Assembly: GCF_000972845.2 (NCBI RefSeq)
Contig: NW_020852647.1
Location: 1 to 64,000 of the forward strand
Reading direction: 5' to 3'
DNA from: Larimichthys crocea
Lineage: Eukaryota > Chordata > Actinopteri > Sciaenidae
Length of the DNA: 64,000 bases
Position numbers and translations under genes: made by a program. The notes below the pieces were generated by a model. The model had not been told where the DNA came from and did no database searches. It saw only the letters and a list, made by a program, of their open reading frames with translations. Positions within the stretch are counted from its first letter, which is position 1. The number at the start of each line of letters is the position of its first letter. Below are positions 1 to 12,000 of this stretch, piece after piece.

Positions 1-530
1 GGATGTTCTGTAGATGTTCTGTGGATGTTCTGTAGATGTTCTGTAGATGGACGTTCTGTGGACATTATGTGGACGTTCTGTAGACGTTCTGTGGACATTA
101 TGTGGACGTTCTGTAGATGTTCTGTGGTCATTCTGTAGATGTTCTGTAGATGTTCTGTAGATGGACGTTCTGTGGACATTATGTGGACGTTCTGTAGACG
201 TTCTGTGGACATTATGTGGACGTTCTGTAGATGTTCTGTGGTCATTCTGTAGATGTTCTGTAGATGTTCTGTAGATGGACGTTCTGTGGACATTATGTGG
301 ACGTTCTGTAGACGTTCTGTGGACATTATGTGGACGTTCTGTAGATGTTCTGTGGTCATTCTGTAGATGTTCTGTAGATGGACGTTCTGTAGACGTTTTG
401 TAGATGGACGTTCTGTGGTCATTCTGTGGATGTTCTGTAGACGTTTTGTACATGGACGTTCTGTGGTCATTATGTGGATGTTCTGTAGACGTTCTGTGAA
501 CATTATGTGGACGTTCTGTGCTCGCTGTGA
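1..530. repeat. Minisatellite, GTTCTGTAGAT family
   Basis: Tandem 11-12 bp units of the type GTTCTGTAGATG / GTTCTGTGGACA, organised in a higher-order repeat of about 120 bp that recurs near 50, 170 and 290. It lies upstream of the first visible cep250 exon and is therefore probably intronic. The short open frame across it is a product of the repeat. Confidence 0.9.
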
Positions 531-611
531 TAAACTAAATGATTGTGAAGGAAGTGACACGTGTCAGTAACGAGGTTGTGGATGCAGTCTGACAGGATGT
601 GTGTTTTCCAG

Positions 612-3600
612 CAGAGGATCAGAGATGGACACAGTGACTCTCTGGAAAGCGCCCTCATCAGGCTGGAGGAGGAACAACACAGGTAAATGACTGTCAAGGA
701 CTGACAGAGATCAAAGTGGGACGTGGCCCCTCTACTTCCATGATGCTTTCTGTTTCTCCAGGTCCGTCGGCCTGGCCGACACCAACGCTCTTCTCCGGGA
801 GCAGCTCAGCCAATCAGAGCAGGCCAACCAGGCATTGAGGGAGAACCTCCAGAAGCTGACATCGGATTGGACAAGAGCCATGAAGGAGGCGGAGCAAAGA
901 GAGGAAGACTGGCAGAGAGAGAGGGAGGTCTGTGGTTAGCTCTGTTAGCTCCATGGTTAGCTCTGTTAGCTCCATGGTTAGCTCCATAGTTAGCTCCAGG
1001 TTAGCTCCATGGTTTAGCTCTGTTAGCTCCATGTTAGCTCCATGGTTAGCTCCAGTTGAGCTCTGTTAGCTCCATTGGTTAGCGCCATGGTTAGCCTGTT
1101 AGCTCCATAGTTAGCTCCAGGTTAGCTCTGTTAGCTTCATGGTTTAGCTCTGTGCTCCATGTTACGCTCCTGGTAGCTCTGTAGCGCATGGTTAGCTCCA
1201 GGTTAGCTCCATGGGGGTTTTTTTTAGCTCGGTTAGTCCATTGTTAGACTCCCATGGTTAGCTCCATGGTTTAGATCTGTTAGCTCATTAAGTTAGCTAC
1301 ATGGTTAGCTCTGTTATGAACTCCATGGGTCAAGCTCTGTTAGCCACTGGTTAGCTCTTTACTCCATGAGTTAGCGTTCATGGTTAGCTCTGTTTAGCTC
1401 CATGGTGAGCTCGTTAGCTCCGTTGCTCGTACTTCATGGTTAGCTCATGTATGCTCTGGTTAGACTCCAGGTGTAGGCTCTAGTAGCTCCATGGTATTAG
1501 TAGTGTCCATGGTTTAGCTCCATATCTTAGCTTCATGTTAAGCTCTTTCGCTCCATAGTAGCTCCATGGTTAGTCTGGGACTCCATGGTTAGCTCTGTTA
1601 GTTCAGTTTTAGCTCCAGGGGTTAGCTCTGTAAATTGGTAAATGGAACTGTACTTATATAGCGCCTTTTCTGAGTCTTCCGACCACTCAAAGCGCTCTAA
1701 CACACATATCTCATTCCCCCATTCACCAACACATTTCACTACACCCTGATGGCATTGGCTACCATGCAAGGTGCCAAACTGCTCATGCAGTTCAAGGATT
1801 TAGCATTCATACCATTCATAACAGGCACAGCTCGGGAGCAAACTCATGGTTAGACTTCTGTTAGCTCATGGGGTAGCCTCCATGGTTAGCTTCTGTAGTT
1901 CAATTAGATCCATGGAGTTTTAGCTCCTGGTTAGCTCCATGGTGCTCTTAGGTTCAGCTATGTCTATTTTCGTTAGTTCCATGTTAGCTCTGTTAGCCTC
2001 AGGTGGCCCTTGTTAGCTCTGTTAGTTCAGTTAGCTCCCATGGTTAGTTCAGTTAGCTCCATGGTTAGTTCTGTAGGCTCTGTTAGCTCCATGGTTAGCT
2101 CTGTTAACTCTGGTAGCTCTGTTAGCTCCATGGGTTAGCTCCATGGTTAGCTTGTTTGACTATTGTTAGCTCCCTGGTTAGCTCTGTTAGTTCCAGGTTA
2201 GCTACTGTGAGCTCTATTAGCTCCATGGTTGTAGCTCCTGTTAGCTCACATGGTTTAGCTCAATGGAGCTGGTAGCTCCTGTTAGCTCCTGGTTAGCTCA
2301 TGGTTACTCCATGTTAGCTCTGTTGTGTTAGCTCACATGGTTAGCCGTAGCTCCATGGTTAGCGTCTGTTAGTTCGTTAGCCTCATGCCGTCTAGCTCTG
2401 TTTAAGCGCCATGGTTAGCTCTGTTAGCGTCCATGGTTAGTCTGTTAGTTCAGTAGCTCCAGTGCTCTGTTAGCTCCAGGTAGCTCTATGGTTAGCTCTG
2501 TTAGCTCTGTTAGCTCATGGTTAGCTCTGTTAGCTCTGTTAGCTCTTGTTAGTTCAGTTAGCTCCATGGTTCGCTCTGTTAGCATATGGTTAGCTTGTAG
2601 CTCCATGGTTAGCTCCATGGTTAGCTCTGTTAGTCTCATGGTTAGCTCTGTTAACTCCATGGTTAGCTCAATGGTTAGTTTGTAGCCTCCATGTTTTAGC
2701 TTCATGGTTAGCTCTGGTTAGCTCCATTGGTTAGCTCATGGTTAGCTTGTTAGTCCAGTTAGTCCATGGTTAGCTTTGTAGGGTCCATGGTTAGCTTTGT
2801 TAGCTCCATGGTTAGTATTCAATGGTTAGCTCCTGGTTAGCTCAATGGTTAGATTCTGTTAGCTCCTGGTTAGCTTGTTAGCTCCATGGTAGCTACGAGT
2901 GGTTAGCTCTGTTAGCTTGTTCAGCTCTGTTAGCTCCATGGTTAGCTCTGTTAGCTCTTTTAGCTCCCTGGTTGCTCTGTTTAGCTCTGTTAGCTCTGTT
3001 AAGTCCATGGTTAGCTATCTGTTAGCTCTTTAGCTCCATGGTTAAGCTTTGTTAGCTCTTGTTTAGCTCTGTTAGCTAGCATGGGTTAGCTCTGTTAGCT
3101 CTGTTAGCTGTTTCTTTGATTTTTTTAAGTGGTGGAACCTTCCCCACACCGTGTGTGTGTGTGTGTGTGTGGTGTGTGTGTGTGTGTTTCAGGGTCGGTC
3201 CGGTCATGTGGGTCAGCAGCAGGCTCGGTTGTTGTCAGTCTGGGGGTCTGTGGTCCTCTGAGGAGACACTGTTACACTGTGAAGACGAGCCGCAACAGGT
3301 ACGTCTGGATCACAGGTAACTACTGTAACAAGTCAAAAGAGTAGTTACACACATTTACACTCACTGTCTGTCGTCTGCTGCTTCTGTCTGTCTCCTGCCT
3401 GCCTGCCGTCTGTTGCCTGCGCTGCCTGTCTGTGTCTGTATGCCTGCCTGTCCGCCGCCTGTCTGCCTGCTGTCTGCTGCTGTCTGTCTGCTGCTGTCCG
3501 CCTGCTGTCTGTTTGTCTGTACTGCTGTCTCGCCTGCCTGTCCGGCCTGCCTGCCTGTCTGTCTGCCTGCTGCCCTTCGCTGTCTGTCTCTGTCTGCCTG

Positions 3601-6600
3601 TCCGCCTGTCTGTTGCTGCTGTCAGCCTGCATGGTGCCTGCTGTCTGTCTGTCTGCCTGCTCTGTCTGCCCTGCCTGTCGCGGTACGTGCCTGCCTGTCT
3701 GTCTGTTCTGTCTGTCGTTGCTGCCTGTCCGCCTGTCCTGTCTGTCTTGTCTGTCCGCCTGCCTGTCCGACTGCCGTCGACTGCCTGTCCGCTCTGCCTG
3801 TACTACCTGCCTGTTCTGGCTGTTGGTCGTGGTCTGTTCTCGTCGTCCGCTGATGTCTGTCTGTCTGTCTGTCGCCTGCATGTCGCATGCCTGTCGTCTG
3901 TATGTCATGGCTGTCTGTCTGTCTTGTATGATGCCTGTCCGCTGCATGTCAGAGGACTGTCTGTCTGTCTGTCTGTCTGCAGGGACCTGTGGCAGCTGAG
4001 GGCGGAGTTTTCTCGTCTCTCCTCCTCGCTCCTCTCTAGCTGTGACTCCTTGTCCTCTTCCCTGAGGCTCAGCGCTCCTCCCATCAAACCTTTCTCTCTG
4101 CCTCCTCCTCTCCTCCCCTCTGACCTCCCTCCACCTCCCTCCTCTCCTCCTCTGTCCTCCACCTTGGTTGCTCCTGCTCTGGACTCGGCATCTGTTCCTC
4201 TTCTCACATCCTCCTCCACCCTTGGGACCTTCACCTTAGGAGAGCTGGAGGCCAACGAGGAGGAGGAGCGAGAGAGGAAGGAGGAGGAGGAGCAAGTTAG
4301 GAGGGAGGAGGAGGAGAAGCAAGAGAGAAGGGAGGAGGAGGAGCAAGAGAGGATGGAGCAGGAGCGAGTGAGGATGGAGGAGGAGCGAGTGAGGAAGATG
4401 GAGGAGGAGCTTTCCGAGCTGAAGCTTCTTCATGAGACGACGGTTTTCCAGCTGAATGAACGGTAACATATAACACTGGACAGAGGGTCTAAGGACAGAG
4501 GGTCTAAGGACAGAGGGTCTAAGGACAGAGTCTAAGCACAGAGGGTCTAAGGACAGATAGTCTAAGCACAGAGGGTCTAAGGGACAGAGGGTCTAAGCAC
4601 AGAGGGTCTAAGCAAGAGGGTCTAATGGACAGAGTCTAGGCACAGAGGTTAAGGACAGAGAGTCTAAGACAGAGGTCTAAGGAAGAGGGTCTAAGCAAGG
4701 TCTAAGCACAGAGGGTCTAAGGACAGGTCTAAGCACAGAGGGTCTAAGGACAGAGGGTCTAAGCACAGAGGGTCTAAGGGACAGGGGTTAAGGACCAGAG
4801 GGTCTAAAGCACAAGGGTCTAAGGACAGAGTCTAAGCACAGAGGGTCTAAAGCACGAGGGTTCTAACGGACAGAGGGTCTAAGGACAGAGTCTAAGACTC
4901 GGACAGAGGGTCTAAGCACAGAGGGTCTAAGGGACAGCGGTCTAAGCACAGAGGGTCTAAGGACAGCGTCTACGCACAGGGGTCTAAGGACAGGGGTCTA
5001 AGCACAGAGGGTCTAAGGACAGAGGTTCAAGGGGGACAGAGAGGTCTACGGGCACAGAGGGTCAAGGACAGAGGGTCTAACGACAGAGCAGAGTCTAAGC
5101 ACAGAGGGTCTAAGGACAGAGGTCTAAGCACGAGAGGAGGTCTAAGGAACAGAGGGTCTAAGCACAGAGGGTCTAAGCACAGAGGGTCTAAGGACAGAGG
5201 GTCTAAGCACAGAGGGTCTAAGGGCACAGAGGTCTAAGCACAGAGGTCTAAGCACAGAGGTCTACGGACAGGTCTAAAGCACAGAGGGTCTAAGCACAGA
5301 GGGTCTAAGGACAGAGGGTCTAAGGACAGAGGGTCTAAGCACAGAGGGTCTAAGGACAGAGGGTCTAAGCACAGAGGGTCTAAGGACAGAGTCTAAGCAC
5401 AGAGGGTCTAAGGACAGAGTCTAAGCACAGAGGGTCTAAGGACAGAGGGTCTAAGGACAGAGGGTCTAAGCACAGAGGGTCTAAGGACAGAGGGTCTAAG
5501 CACAGAGGGTCTAACGACAAAAGTAAGCACAGAGGGTCTAAGCACAGAGGGTCTAAGGACAGAGGGTCTAAGGACAGAGGGTCTAAGCACAGAGGGTCTA
5601 AGGACAGAGTCTAGCCACAGAGGGTCAAGACAGGGGTCTAAGGACAGAGTCTAAGCACAGGGGTCAAGGACAGAGGAGTCTAAGGACAAGAGGTCTAAGG
5701 ACAGAGGGTCTAAGCACAGAGGGTCTAAGGACAGAGTCTAAGACAGAGGGTCTAAGCACAGAGGGTCTAAGGACAGAGTCTAAGCACAGAGGGTCTAAGC
5801 ACAGAGGGTCTAAGCACAGAGGGTCTAAGGACAGAGGGTCTAAGCACAGAGGGTCTAAGGGACAGCGGTCTAAGGACAGAGGGTCTAAGACAGAGGGTCT
5901 TAAGCACAGGGTCTAAGCACAGAGGGTCTAAGGACAGAGGGTCTAGGACAGAGTCTAAGCCAGCGGGTCTATAGACAAGAGGGTCTAAGCACAGAGGGTC
6001 TAAGGACAGGGGTCTAAGGACAGAGGGTCTAAGGACAGAGAGGTCTAAGACAGAGGGGGTCTAAGCACAGAGGGTTTAAGGACAGAGTCTACGCACAAGA
6101 GGGTCTAAGGACAGAGGGTCTAAGGACAGAGGGTCTAAGCACAGAGGGTCTAAGGACAGAGGCTCTAAGCACAGAGGGTCTAAGGACAGCGGGTCTAGGA
6201 CAGCGTCTAAGCGACAGAGTCGTTAAGGACAGAGGGTCTAAGGACAGAGGGTCTATAAGGACAGAGGGTTAAGGCAGAGGAGTCTAAGGACAGAGTCTAA
6301 GCACAGAGGGTCTAAGACAGAGGGTCTAAGGCCAGAGGGTCTAACCAGGTCTAAGCACAGAGGGTCTAAGGCACAGAGAGTCTAAGCACAGAGGGTCTAA
6401 GGACGAGGTCTAAGCAAGCGGTCTAGCAGAGGTCTAGCACGAGAGTCTAAGGACAAGAGAGGTCTAAGGCACCGAGGGTCTAAGGACAGAGAGTCTAAGC
6501 AAAGGGGTCTAGCACAGAGGGTCTAAGCACAGAGGGTCTAAGACAGAGTCTAAGCACAGAGGGTCTAAGGACAGAGAGTCTAAGCACAGAGGGTCTAAGG

Positions 6601-7719
6601 ACAGGTCTAAGCACAGAGGGTCTAAGCACAGAGGGTCTAAGGACAGAGGGTCTAAGGACAGAGGTCTAAGCACAGAGGGTCTAAGGACAGAGGGTCTAAG
6701 GACAGAGGGTCTAAGGACAGAGGGTCTAAGCACAGAGGGTCTAAGGACAGAGGTCTAACGCACAGAGGGTCTAAGCACCGGAGGGTCTAAGGACAGAGGT
6801 CTAAGCACAGAGGGTCTAAGGACAGCAGGGTCTAAGGACAGAGGGTCTAAGACAGAGGGTCTAAGGACAGAGAGTCTAAGCACAAGGAGGTTCTAAGCCA
6901 CAGAGGGTCTAAGGACAGAGGGTCTAAGCACAGAGGGTCTAAGCACAGAGGGTCTAAGGTCAGAGAGTCTAAGGACAGAGTCTAAGCTCAGAGGGTCTAA
7001 GCACAGAGGGTCTAAGGACAGAGTGTCTAAGGACAGAGTCTAAGCTCAGAGGGTCTAAGCACAGAGGGTCTAAGGACAGAGAGTGTCACTCCCTGTACAG
7101 ATTGTAAAGCCTCAGAGGAAAATGGACTTTGTGACTTTGGGCTGTACAAATAAAGCTATTATCATCTGACACCTGTCCGTCTGACACCTGTCCGTCTGAC
7201 ACCTGTCCGTCTGACACCTGTCCATCTGACACCTGTCCGTCTGACACCTGTCCGTCTGACACCTGTCCGTCTGACACCTGTCCGTCTGACACCTGTCCGT
7301 CTGACACCTGTCCGTCTCTCTCAGGATAGCAGAGCTGTCTCTCTCGCTGCAGGCTGTGGACAGACAGACGGAGGACAGAGAGCGAGCAGCAGAGAGACAC
7401 AGAGAGACAGAGACAGTCCTCGAGTCAGTGAGTCAGGCTGTCATCAAACTGGTGAGTCCTCCACTTCCTGTTTCCTGTGTGGGCGTGGTCTCCTCACCTG
7501 GTCAGCAGGTGTTGTGGTCTCCTAACCTGTCTTATGTCTTCAGTCCAGAGTCGCGGGGACCAGCAGGGTCCCTTCAGACCGTGTCCTCAGTTTGGACCTG
7601 TCCTCGATGCTGTCCGTCCTGTCAGACACAGAGAGCGCCCTCCAGAGGAGACACGAGGAGCTGCAGGTGAGTCACAGACCGCCACGACGACTGCTGCAGG
7701 TCAGAGGTCAAGCAGGTGT

Positions 7720-7798
<79 letters not shown>

Positions 7799-9038
7799 AG
7801 GGGGCGGAGCTATCTCTGCGGCGGCTCGGCGAGGAGCAATCAGCTCTGCAGCTCCGACTGAAACAACTGGAAGACGACAACGAACATCTGCACAGGCACA
7901 CACAACACACACAGCTGGAGCTCACACACACTGTGGACACACTGAGCAGGTACACACACACTGTGGACACACTGAGCAGGTACACACACACACACACACA
8001 CTGTGGACACACTGAGCAGGTACACACACACACACACACACTGTGGACACACTGAGCAGGTACACACACACACACACACACTGTGGACACACTGAGCAGG
8101 TACACACACACACACACTGTGGACACACTGAGCAGCTACACACACACACACACACACACTGTGGACACACCGAGGAGCTACACACACACACACTGTGGAC
8201 ACACCGAGCAGCTACACTCACACACACTGTGGACACACTGAGCAGCTACACACGCACACACACACACACTGTGGACACACTGAGCAGCTACACACGCACA
8301 CACACACACACACGCTCTGTGGACACACTGAGCAGGTACACACACACACACACTCTGTGGACACACTGAGCAGGTACACACACACACGCACACACACACA
8401 CACACACACTGTGGACACACTGAGCAGGTACACACACACACACTCTCCGTGGACACACTGAGCAGGTACACACACACACACACACACACACTCCGTGGAC
8501 ACACTGAGCAGGTACACACACACACACACACTCTGTGGACACACTGAGGAGGTACACACACAACACACACACACACTCTGTGGACACACTGAGCAGGTAC
8601 ACACACACACACAAACACACCCACACACACACACACAAACACACCCACACACACACACACAAACTTAACCGCCATAAGGCCACGCCCCCTGTAGTGACCG
8701 TCCTCACCTGTCTGTCTCTCAGGGAGCATGAGCTGTTGTCCTCTCTGCGTGTGGAGCTGGAGGAGGTGCAGCAGAGGGAGGAGGAGGGGAAGAGAGAGAA
8801 TGACAGGCTGAGGAGGGAGAGAGACAGACAGGAGGAGAGAGAGACAAGCAGACGGTACGTTACTGCACTCCATCAGATGATGGTGGTGATGATAATGTTG
8901 ACGATGATGATGGTGATGGTCTGGTTTCAGGGTGGAGGCTGAACTGTTGGAGAATGTCCAGCTGACGGAGAGAGAAGCTCTGCACCGGATGGAGATCCAC
9001 ACTCTGAAGGTGATGAACCAGTCTGTGGTTCACTCTCC

Positions 9039-9079
<41 letters not shown>

Positions 9080-12000
9080 TTAATCCTCTCTGCCTGTCTG
9101 TCCTCCTGTCTTCTTGTAGGGGGCATTGGAGAGGCAGCAGTTGGACAGACAGAGAGCAGAAGAAGAAGCTGCTGACAGCAGAGACGCCCTGCAGAAGGTA
9201 AAGCCGGTCACCTGATCACAAGACACATGACAGACCGTACGTTGTCTCCACCTATAGTAATACATACGTCATGTGTTGTCTCCACCTATAGTAATACATA
9301 CGTCATGCGTTGTCTCCACCTATAGTAATACATATATCATGTGTTGTCTACACCTATAGTAATACATACATTATGTGTCTCCACCTTCAGTCCAGGGAGT
9401 GTGTGCTGCGTCTCTCGTCCTCTGAGTGTGTGTTGAAGCGGGAGGTGGAGGAGGGACGGGACGCTCTGGACAAGATGGCCGCCCTGAACTCTGCACTGGT
9501 CTCAGACAAGAGAGACCTGAACAAACAGCTGCTGCAGGTACCGCTGCTCGCCATCAGAGCTGCTCGCCATCAGAGCTGCTCGCCATCAGAGCTGCTGCCT
9601 GGCTCAAAGGCTCCGGACAGGAGGAAGTGATCTCATCCCTGTGTTCCTGTGTTTGATTCCAGCTGGAGTGTGAGCTGTCAGACAGCCAATCACAGCTGCA
9701 GGATCTGAGGTCAGAGGTCAACTCTCTGCAGAGGGACATCAAAACCCTCAACCTGGAGAGCAGCCAGCTCAGGTGAGTTCATTTCCATGACAGGTTTGTA
9801 CCTGAATCCAGATTATAAACCTTTAATCCAGATTATAAACCCTTTAATCCAGATTATAAACCCTTTAATCTGGATTATAAACCTTTAATCTGGATTATAA
9901 ATCTTTAATTCAGATTATAAAACCTTAAATCCGGATTATAAACCTTTAATCTGGATTATAAACCTTTAATCCGGATTATAAACCTTTAATCTGGATTATA
10001 AATCTTTAATCTGGATTATAAATCTTTAATTCAGATTATAAAACCTTAAATCCGGATTATAAACCTTTAATCTGGATTTTAAATCTTTATTCAGATTATA
10101 AACTTTTAATCTGGATTCTAAACCTTTAATCCAGATTATAATCTGTTTTGCTGTTCTCTGTGTTGTTCAGAGCGCAGAGTGCGGCGGAGTCCACTGTTGT
10201 CCGTAAGCTTAAAGAAAGTGAGACAGAGATGGAGAGAATGATGGAGGAGAAGGAGAGACAGCTGAGCTCCCTGATGGAGGAGAGAGAGAGGGATGGAGGT
10301 CAGCTGGAGGAGGTAAAGAGGAGGAGGTGACCTGTGTCATGTGACAGTGATTCACCTGTACCGTGTGTCATGTATGGTGTCTGTGCGGTCCTCAGATGTC
10401 CTCCCAGCATGCCTCAGTGTGCAGGGAGCTGAAGGAGGTGCAAGAGCAGCTGCGTCAGGCGGTGGATGATGTGAGGAGGAGAGACAGACAGCTGGAGGAG
10501 CAGCAGAGGGAGCACAGGAGGCTGCTGGAGGAGCAGGACGGCCTGCAGAGACGCAGCGAGCAGCTAGAGGAAGAGCTGAAGGAGCTTAGGTAACAAACAC
10601 TCCTGAGAGAGGAGGAGGAGGAGGAGGAGGAGTCTGAACAAGGTCTACCTAGAACAGGTGGTTACATCCTGTCTGTCTGTTTCTGCAGGTGTCTGTCCTC
10701 GTCTCTCCACCTTCAGCTCCGTCAGCAGCAGCAGCAGCTCTCTCAGTCAGAGGTGGAGCAATGTCAGCTCAACACTCACATCAACACACTGCAGGAGGTG
10801 AAGGAGGCGCTACAGGGTCAGTCTGTGATGTCAGGACAGCACCGCGTGATGTCACGATGTCGTGACAGCGCCGCGTGATGTCACATCCTCACCTGTCTCT
10901 CTGTCTGTCTGTCTCTCTCTGTCTGTCTGTCTCTCTGTCTGTCTCTGTCTGTCTCTGTCTGTCTCTGTCTGTCTGTCTGTCTCTCTCTGTCTGTCTGTCT
11001 CTGTCTGTCTGTCTGTCTGTCTGAAGGGGAGATCAGGTGTCTGAGAGGAGAACTGGAGGGAGCGACAGCCATGACAGAAGATGAGAGAGGGAGAAGAGAG
11101 AGAAGCGAGGAGGAGAAGGAAGCGCTGATGGAGGAGACGGAGAGGCTGACACAAGAGGCGGAGAATCTGAGGAGGAGGAGAAGACAGGAAGAGGAGGAGA
11201 GGAGGGAGGAGGCAGAGGACTGGCAGAGAGAGAGGGAGGCTCTGAGTGAGGAGCTGGGGACGAGGGATGGAGAGGTGGAGGCACTGAGGAGGCGCATAGA
11301 GGGACTGATAAAGGAGAAAGAGAGGCTGAGGGAGGAGGTGACAGAAAGTGAGGCGCAGATCAGCCTCATGAAGGAGGAGGTGAAGAGGGAGGAGGAGGCG
11401 AAGAGGGAGGAGGAGATTGAGGCACTCTGCGACCGAATGGAGAGATTAGAAACAGAGAAGGAGGATAGAGAGGAGGAGATGGTGCAACTGAGGAGCACAA
11501 CAGAGAAGGAGGTGGAGAGATGGAGGAGGAGGGCCAAGGAGGTGGAGGAGGAGGTGAACAGACTAGGAAAGGAAATCTCCAAACTAAAAGAGGAGGACAG
11601 GAGAGAGAAGGAAAGATTGCAGGAACAGGAGGAGGAGAGGAGGAAGAGAAGGGAGGAAGAGGTGCAGAGACTGAAGGAGGAGGTGGGGGAGGTGGAGTTG
11701 CTGAGGCTGCAGCTCAACGTGGCCAAGGAGGAGTGCGAGGAGATGAAGGAGGAGGTGGAACGGAGGGAACACCGCCTGGAGCGACAGATGAGCGCTGTGA
11801 AGAAGAGGGAGGAGGAGGTGGAGGAGCTGAAGGAGCAACTGGAGCTGGCAAAGAGGCAGGAGGAGGAGGGAGCAAGGGAGCACCAGGAGGTGAAGGGCAG
11901 ACTGAAGCAGAAGGAGGCGCGGGTGGAGAAGCTTGAGAAGCTACTAAAGGAAACCCGTCTGCTCCTGGAGAAGGAGAGGAGGGAGGGAGAGGAGAAGGAC

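Noticed and set aside
3345..3947. Arg/Gln/Asp-rich and Cys/Leu-rich frames
   Set aside because: CTGT/CTGCC repeat read in different frames; ends at a true splice acceptor.
4478..7082. CRISPR-like regular repeats
   Set aside because: Units are head to tail with no unique spacers, and the genome is a vertebrate; a minisatellite explains all of it. The same holds for the other arrays.
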